Shown here: positions 54,230 to 63,002 of the stretch, in pieces | How the letters are laid out: each line of letters starts with the position of its first letter | Numbering within the stretch: the stretch's first letter is position 1 | Origin: Acidianus sp. HS-5 | Lineage (GTDB): Archaea; Thermoproteota; Thermoprotei_A; Sulfolobales; Sulfolobaceae | Length of the DNA stretch: 64,000 bases | Assembly: GCF_021655615.1 (NCBI RefSeq) | Contig: NZ_AP025245.1 | Location: 620,001-684,000, forward strand | Direction of reading: 5' to 3' | Notes under the pieces: model-generated | Seen by the model: the letters and a program-made list of their open reading frames with translations, nothing else | Database searches by the model: none | Told to the model about the DNA's origin: nothing | Program-made: the position numbers and the translations under genes

Positions 54230-54488
54230 AGCAATTATTTAAAGTCCATTATAGATTTGTCCTTATATTTATAATCAATACCGTTAAATAACATTTTTGC
54301 ACCAAACCATTAAGACTTTAATAGAAATTCTGCAGACGAAATTCTCATATTGTACCAAAGAGTATCTCTAAGGTATAATTCTTAAATTAATATAATTACC
54401 ATTATAAACCAGAATTTATATGATAAAGTGTGTTAAAAATGGAAATATTTAAATATTTCTCACTCAAAGTTTATAATGGTGAAATGAA
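54230..54488. promoter_or_regulatory. Divergent regulatory region with an 18-bp perfect palindrome
   Basis: Between the regulator and the oxidase operon, GAAATATTTAAATATTTC at 54442-54459 is a perfect palindrome. A TATA-like TTTATAATGG at about 54470-54479 follows, and the GTG start of the oxidase gene is at 54489 with GGTGA just upstream as a possible ribosome-binding site. The palindrome is well placed to act as an operator that overlaps or precedes the promoter. Confidence 0.55.
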
Positions 54489-55937
54489 GTGAGTTTGGAA
54501 ATATTCGATAGAGTACTCGCAGGATACACAATGGGATTACATATGCTATACACCTATTGGGCAATATCTCTACCATTTTTCATAATAGCTGCAGAATACT
54601 TAGCTTACAAGAAGAATGATCCATACTACCTAGCAATAGCTAAAAGATGGTCAGTAGTAATGGCAGTGCTATTTGCTATAGGTGCAGCATCGGGTGCTGC
54701 AATAGCTGTAGAGTTCATAACTGTGTGGTATAAATGGATGTACTTAGTTAATCAAATAGATATACTGCCCTTCGACATAGAAGTAATGGCATTCTTCACT
54801 GAGGTAATATTCCTAGCATTATACCTTTATGGATGGGACAGGATGAGCAGGACTGCACACATGATAGTCGGAGGATTAGTAGGAGTAGGTACTTCTGCCT
54901 CAGCAATGCTCATAATCTTAGTAAATTCTTGGATGAATACTCCAACAGGATTTAACATACAAGCTTACGTGCAAAACGGACAATTAACCGGAGTAGATCC
55001 ATTAGGCGCATCGTTACCAGTTGCCGCGTTAGCAGAAGTACCTATGGGATTAGCAGGAGCATGGTTCGTAGGCTTCGGATCAGTAGCAGGATATTTTGCA
55101 TTTAGAAAGTTAACTAAAAAGAATATGACAACTGACGAGAAAGAGTACTATAATAGAGGTCTGAAATTGTCAACCTACTTAGGTGCGCTAGATGCTATTT
55201 TCTTAGGCTGGGCTGGAGATAATGCCGGTAAGACACTGTACAATTATCAACCGCTAAAGCTAGCTACTTTAGAAGGAGTAATGCAAACCGCTAAGGGAGC
55301 TCCGATGGCATTAGGCCCAATAAAAATACCCGACGTACTAAGCTTGTTATCGACTTGGCCTCCTAATCCTCATGCCTTAGTTTTAGGATATTCCAGCTTC
55401 GTTAAGGCAGACTGGGATCCAATATGGTACATTTCACACAATGCTTATGACCTTCATGCTACACTAGGAATATTAGGAGCTTTAGTTGCATGGATATTGG
55501 CGTACTCTTTCTGGAGGCATCCAAAGAATTCCTTATTCAAGGCTTTTGGATTAGATAATCCTGCTGAGAATAAGATTCCTCTATATGCAATGTTCCTCTT
55601 AGGATGGCTACAGCTAGTAGCATGGGAATCCGGTTGGGTTGCTGCAGAAACTGGAAGACAACCTTTCGTAATATGGGGACCTATGACACAGACAACATCT
55701 GGACTTTATAGCATACAATATGTAATGCTGACTGCAGAAGGATTTAACAATAGTCCAGAAGTATTGCCTATAGGAATTTCAATAATGATAGTTCTTGCAA
55801 TAGCAGTTGCTGGAACATTATATATGTTAAAGAAATTATTCAGCGGTAAGGAAGTATCTGCAGATGTCAGCTCTGCGAGACTTATAATGGCTGCAAATAC
55901 TGGCGGAACAAGCCCATTAAATATCAAAAGGAAGTGA
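54489..55937 (+). CDS. cydA: Cytochrome bd-type oxidase subunit I homologue (divergent)
   Basis: A 482-residue protein with about nine membrane helices. bd-family marks: H in YTMGLHMLYTYWA (b595-type ligand), acidic residues in FDIEVMAFFTEVIFLAL (the E99/E107 pair), and ETGRQPFVIWGPMTQT near the end. But ligands of haem b558 seem missing: the segment matching VHTVAAGYVTGAMFV reads LAEVPMGLAGAWFV without His, and the Met helix reads YDLHATLGILGALV without Met, though a His lies two positions away. So either ligation differs or it belongs to a distinct branch of the superfamily. The start is GTG. Subunit II follows after six bases. Confidence 0.82.
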   Translation: MSLEIFDRVLAGYTMGLHMLYTYWAISLPFFIIAAEYLAYKKNDPYYLAIAKRWSVVMAVLFAIGAASGAAIAVEFITVWYKWMYLVNQIDILPFDIEVMAFFTEVIFLALYLYGWDRMSRTAHMIVGGLVGVGTSASAMLIILVNSWMNTPTGFNIQAYVQNGQLTGVDPLGASLPVAALAEVPMGLAGAWFVGFGSVAGYFAFRKLTKKNMTTDEKEYYNRGLKLSTYLGALDAIFLGWAGDNAGKTLYNYQPLKLATLEGVMQTAKGAPMALGPIKIPDVLSLLSTWPPNPHALVLGYSSFVKADWDPIWYISHNAYDLHATLGILGALVAWILAYSFWRHPKNSLFKAFGLDNPAENKIPLYAMFLLGWLQLVAWESGWVAAETGRQPFVIWGPMTQTTSGLYSIQYVMLTAEGFNNSPEVLPIGISIMIVLAIAVAGTLYMLKKLFSGKEVSADVSSARLIMAANTGGTSPLNIKRK

Positions 55938-55943
55938 ATTAAA

Positions 55944-56966
55944 ATGAACGGATTCGTCTTATTCTTCTTTATACCTTTATCATGGTTTGTAACAGTTTTT
56001 ATGATTGAAGCAGGATCAGTAGTAATGACTCCAGTATGCAGGTATGAGAATTACAGAGAGAAAATGCTAATAACTATAGGTTCTCTGTGGGCAATAATAG
56101 GAACTTCACTAGTCTATCTAGTAGTATCTCTGGATACAATATTTGCTCCAGTAATGTTTGTAACCGGTGCAGTGCTTTATGCGCCTCTAATGGTTTTGAT
56201 AATAATGCTAGCATTCCACCACTTTAGCATAGGAGTTGCGGAAGGTTCATCAACTCTAGGTAAGCATTCGATGGAGAAAGCGTTCTTAGTTGTAGCATTA
56301 CCTTTTGCTCTAATAGTAGCGTTCCTTGGTAACACTCTATTTACTTCTGTATTCAGCGGTTACGGATTCTGTGTTCATAACCTGCTAACACTGGATATAA
56401 CTCCTAACTATACTCAAATGCTCTTCAATGCATTAAACTGGGTATTCTTCATAGGAGTAGTAATGTACGTAGTATACTTTACGGTAGTATTCTACGGAAT
56501 TAAGGAGAGGCTATTAATAGGAGCCCTAGGGTTAACTCTAGCTAACATACTGTTCTTAGTAAGTGCTTACGAGTGGTTGCCTGTAGTATTTAACAGTGCT
56601 ATAGGAAATGCAGGGTTCTGGATATACCTTATACTACTTTATGCCTACTTATACATAGCAACTACTAAAAACGTTCCTTTCAGGCAAGCTTGGATATTCT
56701 TACTGACTTTCATAGGTGCACTGATGTTCGGTGCATTTACCCAAGGAAGGATTCTGCAAGACATAGTTCCTAAAGGTACTATAGGACCTCTACCAGGAGT
56801 TCCGGCTTCATTACTATTAACTAATCCTGCAACATTAACCGCAGGTTCCATAGTTCTGGGAATGGCGGGCTTACTAGTATTGGGAGGAATCACTGCAGTA
56901 TCTTATAAAGTGCTATATAAGGTTGCAACTGAAAGAGTTGAGAGCAAAAAAGTGACAACGAAATGA
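55944..56966 (+). CDS. cydB: Cytochrome bd-type oxidase subunit II homologue
   Basis: The 340-residue protein has eight to nine membrane helices, as CydB has, and follows subunit I at once. The start is MNGFVLFFFIPLSWFVTVFM. A block resembling the conserved C-terminal part of CydB is QAWIFLLTFIGALMFGAFTQ, with GRILQDIVPKG. CydB is poorly conserved across archaea; position in the operon and topology support the call more than motifs. The stop overlaps the start of the next gene by four bases (ATGA). Confidence 0.75.
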   Translation: MNGFVLFFFIPLSWFVTVFMIEAGSVVMTPVCRYENYREKMLITIGSLWAIIGTSLVYLVVSLDTIFAPVMFVTGAVLYAPLMVLIIMLAFHHFSIGVAEGSSTLGKHSMEKAFLVVALPFALIVAFLGNTLFTSVFSGYGFCVHNLLTLDITPNYTQMLFNALNWVFFIGVVMYVVYFTVVFYGIKERLLIGALGLTLANILFLVSAYEWLPVVFNSAIGNAGFWIYLILLYAYLYIATTKNVPFRQAWIFLLTFIGALMFGAFTQGRILQDIVPKGTIGPLPGVPASLLLTNPATLTAGSIVLGMAGLLVLGGITAVSYKVLYKVATERVESKKVTTK

Positions 56967-57256
56967 TTAATGTTGGTCTTTATTATAAGGTAAAACCGGG
57001 TCATGAGAGTGAGTTTGAGGAGATCTTCAAGAAGGTTGTTGACGTGTTAAAGTCTTCTAATGTTGGTTTTATTGATGGTAAGCTTTACAAGAACGTTGAT
57101 AACCCCAGTGAGTACTTAATTTATAGTGAGTGGAAGGATTTAGAATCCTTCAGGAAGTTCATGCTAAGCAGGGATTTTAAATCAACCACAGATTACGGTA
57201 AACAAATAATTGAAGGAAGACCGTACCACAGAATATTCCAAGAAATAAACACATAA
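56963..57256 (+). CDS. Antibiotic biosynthesis monooxygenase (ABM)-fold small protein
   Basis: A 97-residue protein of the dimeric alpha/beta-barrel ABM type: VGLYYKVKPGHESEFEEIFK as first strand and helix, EYLIYSEWKDLESFRKFM as central strand, then a helix. Relatives include haem-degrading IsdG-like proteins and quinol monooxygenases. It overlaps the oxidase subunit II gene by four bases and is coupled to it, so haem or quinol handling for the bd-type oxidase is an attractive inference. Confidence 0.8.
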   Translation: MINVGLYYKVKPGHESEFEEIFKKVVDVLKSSNVGFIDGKLYKNVDNPSEYLIYSEWKDLESFRKFMLSRDFKSTTDYGKQIIEGRPYHRIFQEINT

Positions 57257-57381
57257 AAAAGACAAATCATTTTTCTTTCTTAATATAATAAATTTATCCT
57301 TAATATATAGATTAATATAGATTATAATTAAAATATCAATTTTTTAGAAGATTTTATAAATTCTATACATAATGTTAGATT

Positions 57382-57996
57382 ATGAATCAGGGAGAAGCCT
57401 TAATATTCTCATCAGTTAGTTTAATACTGAGTATAATCCTAAGCTATTTATCTTGGAGGAAATATGCAAAAAGTAAAAGCGTAATGTGGTTATTCTGGTT
57501 TTTAGGTTTCGTCTCCTATTTTATTGCAGCATTAGAGCAGGAGATGTTTGCTCTTGGAGTATGTAATTATCCCTTGGCTGCCCTCTACATGTTTATCGTA
57601 GCGGAGCTTGTGTTAATACTTTCTTTAGGTTCTGTTCAACAAGTTCCGGAAAAGTGGAAAAAGATTTATTATTATTACTCGGCATTTGCTACAGCAGTTC
57701 TTTTAATTACTATTGTGTATAAACCTTTCACAATTGTTGAAGGTTATGTTCCTGCCAATTATCCTGCATTGCCTTCAGGAACTTCTTCCATGGTTACGAT
57801 TCCTGCTTCAGGGTTAATATTGTTCTTAGCAGCTAAGGCTTTGCTATTTAAGGGTAATAAAGCTAAAATGATTTCTACAATATTAGCAATAGTCGTCTTA
57901 GGCTCAGGAGGAATGTTTGCTGCAAGTGGTTTCGTTCCTGCTCTTTATTTATCTCAAGTGCTTGGAATGTCTCTGTTCCTTTATGGCATAAGTTAA
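57382..57996 (+). CDS. Polytopic membrane protein, function unknown
   Basis: A protein of 204 residues with about seven membrane helices. Loops are short; one contains YKPFTIVEGYVPANYPALPS and is probably exported. The layout of seven short helices is shared by a Sulfolobales family of unknown function. It lies 125 bp after the ABM gene and could be in the same transcript. Confidence 0.65.
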   Translation: MNQGEALIFSSVSLILSIILSYLSWRKYAKSKSVMWLFWFLGFVSYFIAALEQEMFALGVCNYPLAALYMFIVAELVLILSLGSVQQVPEKWKKIYYYYSAFATAVLLITIVYKPFTIVEGYVPANYPALPSGTSSMVTIPASGLILFLAAKALLFKGNKAKMISTILAIVVLGSGGMFAASGFVPALYLSQVLGMSLFLYGIS

Positions 57997-58062
57997 TAAA
58001 AATAACATTTTTTACCACATATTCTGCACAGAACTTAAAATCATGAAATGTGATAATAATTT

Positions 58063-58368
58063 ATGAACAAAAAGGAATTAGGATGGTTATTAAGCGGAAT
58101 AGCCGCCGGAATAGGTTATATTATAGGTACTTTTTATATGATATTCTTCAGGAGAGATGAATTTAGGTGGCTGGGTTTACTTTACTTAATAGGTCCCGTA
58201 GGTTCGGTCTTAATGTATTATATGACAAGGAAGGAAAATAAAGAGCTCGCAAGAATGTCTTTGCTACTGTTGTTGGGATTTATAATATGGGTTGTCATAG
58301 CGATACCTCTAAATATAAATCCGTTTTACCAGTACTTCGCTTACATACATGGATGGATTGGGGATTAA
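58063..58368 (+). CDS. Three-helix membrane protein, function unknown
   Basis: The protein has 101 residues and three membrane helices (about 8-26, 38-54, 68-86) with a basic loop FFRRDEFRW after the first. No motif recognised. TATA-like sequence lies upstream. Possibly part of the oxidase-linked group, by position only. Confidence 0.6.
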   Translation: MNKKELGWLLSGIAAGIGYIIGTFYMIFFRRDEFRWLGLLYLIGPVGSVLMYYMTRKENKELARMSLLLLLGFIIWVVIAIPLNINPFYQYFAYIHGWIGD

Positions 58369-58417
58369 GCCTGGTATGTTAGTAACCTTTATATATTTAA
58401 CATGCAAGATTTACTAG

Positions 58418-59722
58418 ATGAGATTCGATATCGAAATTTATTTAATTACTTCCACACTCGTTTCAGCTTTTACCTTTATTTATATTACTTTTACTCTATT
58501 GTTATCTTCCGTCAAAAAAGGTAAAAAAACTCATACTCAGGAAGTTAATGTTTCCGGAAACGTAACTGCAGTTATTCCCGTTTATAATGAGAATATATCA
58601 TTATTTAAAAAAGTTATACAGTCAGTGAAGAGGGAGAAGATAAAGTTCATAGTCGTAGGTGATGGAGTATCTGAGCCTTATAAGTCAATAGTTGAAAATG
58701 AAGATGGAACCTTCGTAAGCATAAAGAAAGGGGGTAAGAGGAAAGCAATAAAGGAAGGAATAAAGTTTGTTAAAACTCCTTACGTACTTCTCCTAGATAG
58801 CGATACTATTTTACCTCAAGGAGGAGTAAAAAGGCTTATATCTGCAATACAAGGTAAAGTCGTAGCAGTTTCTCCTGAAATTAAAATAATCAGAGGAAAG
58901 AGTAAGTTAGCTTATTATTCTTCTGAAGTAGTTCAGTTATTAAGGAGGATAACGTATAAGGCGTTGTCAATTTTCGGTTCAGTGTTAACCTTAAACGGGC
59001 AGTGTATAGTTGCAAGGACTGACATAATTAAGCCTTTCATTTTATCAAAGGAATACGATGAAGTAAGGTTTTTCCGCTTTTCAACAATATTAGGAGATGA
59101 TAGACAGTTAACTGACTACATATACAAATCAGGTATGAAGGTTGAAATAGTCGAAGACGTTATAGTGAAAACTAGGGCTCCTGATAACGTCTCAACATTC
59201 TTTAAGCAGTTAACTAGGTGGTATAGGGCAAACAACTTCTTCATGTTTAAGGAAATTTTTGACGGCTCGATTTTTAAGAAAGGAGTATTTTACGCCTTTA
59301 GTCTGATTTACTGGAATACTTTACCATTGCTAATTATAGTTTCCGATCTTACATTCATAGAAATCATGCTTAGGCATCTGTTTTTACACCCACGCATATT
59401 GGCTAGAATATGGGAAGATCCTGCTCATGCAATCTACTTCCTCATTATAAGGAGGATTGGAGGATTCATGCACACGCCCTATGTTGATCCCTCCTTCGTG
59501 TACAGGCATATTGATCCTTTCTATTTTGAATTCTTTATGTTACATAACCTCATGGGAGAGTTATCTTCTTTAGCAAGCAGTATAATGCTTTTGATGATAT
59601 TTGTTCACTTTAGAAAGAACATAAAGGGCTTCATTCTAGGTTTATCAGCATTTCCTTTAATGTTCTTCGCAGAAATAATTGCGACATTTACCGTTTTGAA
59701 GAAGAAATGGGGAAGTAGATGA
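58418..59722 (+). CDS. Membrane glycosyltransferase family 2
   Basis: The 434-residue protein has an N-terminal helix, a GT-A domain and four C-terminal helices. Motifs: VTAVIPVYNENISLF at the nucleotide-sugar site, LLLDSDTILPQGG as the DxD motif (near residue 125), GDDRQLTDY and QLTRWYRANN as the Q-x-x-R-W motif of processive or polyprenol-linked GT2 enzymes. It probably makes a surface polysaccharide or lipid-linked sugar. TATA-like TTTATATATTT about 25 bp before the ATG indicates a leaderless start. The stop overlaps a broken HEPN gene (ATGA). Confidence 0.88.
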   Translation: MRFDIEIYLITSTLVSAFTFIYITFTLLLSSVKKGKKTHTQEVNVSGNVTAVIPVYNENISLFKKVIQSVKREKIKFIVVGDGVSEPYKSIVENEDGTFVSIKKGGKRKAIKEGIKFVKTPYVLLLDSDTILPQGGVKRLISAIQGKVVAVSPEIKIIRGKSKLAYYSSEVVQLLRRITYKALSIFGSVLTLNGQCIVARTDIIKPFILSKEYDEVRFFRFSTILGDDRQLTDYIYKSGMKVEIVEDVIVKTRAPDNVSTFFKQLTRWYRANNFFMFKEIFDGSIFKKGVFYAFSLIYWNTLPLLIIVSDLTFIEIMLRHLFLHPRILARIWEDPAHAIYFLIIRRIGGFMHTPYVDPSFVYRHIDPFYFEFFMLHNLMGELSSLASSIMLLMIFVHFRKNIKGFILGLSAFPLMFFAEIIATFTVLKKKWGSR

Positions 59723-60121
59723 GCAATCTACCTTTCACCTTCTGCAGAAGAGCTTTAGACTATTTAAAAGCTTCGGAGGACGCACTAGACAAAGATCTTT
59801 ATGACGTGAGCGGAGTGCTTTCTCAAATCTCCGCAGAACTTTCAATAAATGCTAGATTTCCTTTCTAGGTTTTCATTTCCTGAATCTCACGAAATTAGAA
59901 AGTTACTCTCCCTTTTATCTACAATGGTAATGAAAGATGAAATACAAGACTTTATAAGGAAAAGAAGGGGAGAACTAATTCTCCTGGAGGATGCAAGGAG
60001 TAGAGGACAATATTTATCCTCAGGACTTACAAAGGAGGACGCTGAAATTTGTTTAAATACTGTAAGGGAGATAATTGAACTAGTTAAGGAAGTCTGGGAT
60101 AACAAGTGGTGTTCGGACTAG
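59719..60121 (+). pseudogene. HEPN-domain gene split by a frameshift
   Basis: An ATG at 59719 overlaps the glycosyltransferase stop and starts MSNLPFTFCRRALDYLKASE, a HEPN domain, but the frame ends at 59868. The plus-one frame continues the domain from about 59849, with SFPESHEIRKLLSLLSTMV, to 60121. A one-base change near 59845-59850 explains the split. HEPN proteins pair with MNT nucleotidyltransferases as toxin-antitoxin modules; the partner follows and is also damaged. Confidence 0.75.
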
Positions 60122-60130
60122 AGAGGATTA

Positions 60131-60433
60131 ATTTTCTGGAAGAGAATTGAAAAAAATGCTGAAGAAGTACTAAAGAATGCTGAAAAATTTGCTGATGTTA
60201 AGGAAATTATTGTATTCGGTTCTGTAATAAAGGGAAGAACTATGGGAGTAAGCGATCTAGACTTAGCTTTAGTAATTAAGAATTTGAGGAAGGAAGAAGT
60301 AAGTAAGTTATTAATATCTATTCATTCTTCATTACCTGAAGAGATTTCTGAAATCATTGATCTAGTATTTATAAGTGAAGAAGAGAAAGAAGATTTCCTT
60401 AAATTTGCAGGGAAATATATTATAATTAAATAA
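60131..60433 (+). pseudogene. MNT-type nucleotidyltransferase gene without a normal start codon
   Basis: The frame encodes FWKRIEKNAEEVLKNAEKFA, then VFGSVIKGRTMGVSDLDLAL, the G-S-x(n)-D-x-D nucleotidyltransferase motif, and IIDLVFISEEEKEDFLKFAG. Homologues begin near FWKRIE, but here the codon before it is ATT (60131) and no ATG, GTG or TTG lies upstream before the HEPN stop in the same frame. An ATG at 60242 would cut the catalytic motif. So the start codon seems lost, unless ATT is used. Confidence 0.65.
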
Positions 60434-60524
60434 TTAGAGATATATTAAATACTTCAATTCCATCTAAGTACGCAGGATATTTAATATAGAGAGCTTAAGA
60501 GAATTATTTAGTAAATTAATCATT

Positions 60525-60629
60525 ATGATATTCCTTATAGGTTATACTATACAATATCTAGGAATTATTCAGTCATTAATTGTAATTATAACAATAGTCT
60601 TTTCTTCATCAATTATAAAATCTTCATAA
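60525..60629 (+). CDS. Possible small hydrophobic peptide
   Basis: A frame of 34 residues, mostly one Ile-rich membrane helix (IQYLGIIQSLIVIITIVFSS), ends eight bases before the convergent aminopeptidase gene. No clear promoter or homologue in the window supports it. It could be chance in A/T-rich sequence. Confidence 0.2.
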   Translation: MIFLIGYTIQYLGIIQSLIVIITIVFSSSIIKSS

Positions 60630-60636
60630 TCAATGG

Positions 60637-62826
60637 TTACCCTAGCTTATATAAGATCCTTAAAGCGTTAGACCTATTCCTCAGCTCTTCATCTTCATTA
60701 TCAACTATCGCTCTAAGTAAATCCTTCATCTTTAACTCCTCTAAAGATTTAATTGTAGCACCTCTGACTATAGGCGATGGATCCTTAACTAGGAAGTTTA
60801 GGTATTCCTTACTCTTATCTCCAAACCTCCACAGATTTCTAGCAGCGCTTGCCCTTATGGTCTCTTTTTCATTCCTCACTCCACGGTCTACTACGAACTT
60901 GAATGACTCATCGTCAGCAAAATAGCTTAAAGCCTCTATAACTGCAGAAGGTACAATGTCAACATAGCTCTCGTCCTCAAAATGTTTCAGTATCTTCTCC
61001 TTAGCGTCAGTAAATCCTATTTTACCTAAACTAGAAATGGCTTCAGCTCTAACGTGATAGCTTTCAGCATCTAAGAGAGTTAAAAGGAATTCCTCAGCCT
61101 TTTTATTGAACTTAAATTCTCCTAAAGCCTTTACTATGCCTACCATGACTTTAGGGTTATCATGGTTTAGGAGTAGAGCATTAAGTGCTTCTTCATTCTT
61201 TATTTTGCCAAGCGAGATTGCAGCCTCATAAGATACTCCCCAGAAATCGTTTTCCAGCCTCTCTTTCAACGTTTGTATAGCCTTGAAGTCTGAAAACCTT
61301 GAGAGAGATGTAACTGCCCTAATCCTGCAGATTAACTCTTCGTCATTACTTTCTCTTATTAAGGCTTCTTCGCTCTGCTTGTCTTCAACCTCAGCTAATG
61401 AAGTAAAATTTGGATCGACGCATACATAATCCGCAGTAAATATGTCCTCTTTTGGTTTTATTTTCTTAATATCTTTTCCAACTTTTACATCAACTTCCAC
61501 GTCAGTCTTTATCTTTCCGTCTTCAACTCCTATCACTGGATTAAAGGCTGAATAAACTAACTGATCGAAGAGGAAAGTTAAATCTTTCCCTGAAACTTCC
61601 TCCATTACTTTCTTGAAGTCTTCAGTATCAACTGAGCGATACTTAAACCTCTCTAAATACTCTTTTATTCCCTTCTTGAAGGTTTCGTCTCCTAAGAAGT
61701 TCCTTAACTTGTGTAGAAAGAGTGCTCCCTTATTATATGTATGCCTATCGAACAGTTCGTCTCCCCACTTATAATAACGGCATACTATTGGTCTAGTGTA
61801 CCTTTCCTTCTCCTCTTGATAGCCCTTCCATTTGCTGTAAAGGTTGTAAAGGAATTCTTCTTTACCTTTCTCATGTTCAACATATAAAGCCTCAAAATAG
61901 CTCGCAAAACCTTCGTTTAACCAGATATTTGGCCAGTCCTTTGTCGTTATTAAATCTCCGAACCATTGATGTGCAAGTTCGTGGGCTATTAGATTCTCGG
62001 AAGAGTAAACTTTGTCAGCAACCTTATCGTGTAAAGTCCTCCAAGTTAAGTGAGTTGAAGTAATGTACTCCATCCCTCCGTTCATTGAGAATAGTACTAC
62101 TTGAGCATACCTGCAATAAGGATATTTAACTCCAGTGTAGGAAGAGAAGAATTCCATAGCCTTCTTTACTGAGGAGAGGTTCCAGAAGAATTCTTCATGT
62201 CCCTTAGGGAGGTAATCCTCTATTTTTATTCCTTCCCACTCTTCTTCATCTTTTGAAAATACTCCGACAGCTAGGCTATTTAAGTAAGGAGAGTGAGGTT
62301 TATCCATTATCCAGTGGAAAGTAGTTGCATCACCTTTATCTTCCTGGTTTATTAACCTTCCATTCGATAATGCAATGTAAGGCTTTCTCACAGTAATGTA
62401 AAACTCAGTAGTAGTTTTAACCCCGGGATCGTCAAGTATTGGAATCCAGTTCCTTGCTTGATCAACTTCTCCGGTAGTAGCTACTTCCACGTAATCCTTT
62501 AACCTCTTAAATGTGAGACCCAGAACTGGTTTTGTCTCATACTCAATTTCTGCCTCTTTCCCTTCTCCTTGAATGACTATTTTTTCACCATCATAGGAGT
62601 ATTTTGCTTCCTCTCCGTTCAACGTCAATTTGATAATCTGGAAGTGTCTAGCATGTAATAGTAAGTTCTTCCCCTCATACTCTATTATTGCTTTCCCCTT
62701 TACTTTACATTCTTCTGGATAAATTTCCAGGAAATATACATAGTGAGAAATCTTGAAGTCGTAGTTTTCTGGATAGTGAATTTCGTGTTCTTTTAGTACG
62801 TAATTTTTACCTAGTCTGTCTATCAT
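60637..62826 (-). CDS. M1-family zinc aminopeptidase with C-terminal HEAT repeats
   Basis: The 729-residue enzyme has an N-terminal beta domain (about 1-190), the thermolysin-like domain with GGMEY (250-254, substrate N-terminus binding), zinc ligands H282, H286 and E305 in HELAHQWFG...NEGFASYFE, and a general base E283. From about 480 HEAT/PBS-type repeats follow, for example EALIRESNDEELICRIRAVT and VSYEAAISLGKIKNEEALNA. It removes N-terminal residues from peptides, probably in the cytosol, since no signal sequence is seen. The ATG at 62826 follows a short A/T-rich promoter region. Confidence 0.93.
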   Translation of the reverse strand: MIDRLGKNYVLKEHEIHYPENYDFKISHYVYFLEIYPEECKVKGKAIIEYEGKNLLLHARHFQIIKLTLNGEEAKYSYDGEKIVIQGEGKEAEIEYETKPVLGLTFKRLKDYVEVATTGEVDQARNWIPILDDPGVKTTTEFYITVRKPYIALSNGRLINQEDKGDATTFHWIMDKPHSPYLNSLAVGVFSKDEEEWEGIKIEDYLPKGHEEFFWNLSSVKKAMEFFSSYTGVKYPYCRYAQVVLFSMNGGMEYITSTHLTWRTLHDKVADKVYSSENLIAHELAHQWFGDLITTKDWPNIWLNEGFASYFEALYVEHEKGKEEFLYNLYSKWKGYQEEKERYTRPIVCRYYKWGDELFDRHTYNKGALFLHKLRNFLGDETFKKGIKEYLERFKYRSVDTEDFKKVMEEVSGKDLTFLFDQLVYSAFNPVIGVEDGKIKTDVEVDVKVGKDIKKIKPKEDIFTADYVCVDPNFTSLAEVEDKQSEEALIRESNDEELICRIRAVTSLSRFSDFKAIQTLKERLENDFWGVSYEAAISLGKIKNEEALNALLLNHDNPKVMVGIVKALGEFKFNKKAEEFLLTLLDAESYHVRAEAISSLGKIGFTDAKEKILKHFEDESYVDIVPSAVIEALSYFADDESFKFVVDRGVRNEKETIRASAARNLWRFGDKSKEYLNFLVKDPSPIVRGATIKSLEELKMKDLLRAIVDNEDEELRNRSNALRILYKLG

Positions 62827-63002
62827 AATATGTATAATAAAGGAGTAGTAAAAAAGTTAAGTATGCAAGACAGTTCTATTAGTAATTTGCTCTATATTTA
62901 CGTTATAAATTTTAAAATAATTTATGCAATATATTTGAATATCAATACATAGATTACCAAGGATAAGGTAAAATATTAATTTATGCTCTGATAAATTCTC
63001 TT
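62827..63002. promoter_or_regulatory. Divergent promoter region of aminopeptidase and coiled-coil genes
   Basis: About 175 bp of A/T-rich sequence. AAAATATTAATTTATGC ends about 20 bases before the ATG at 63003 and may be the plus-strand TATA box of a leaderless mRNA. No operator recognised. Confidence 0.4.
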
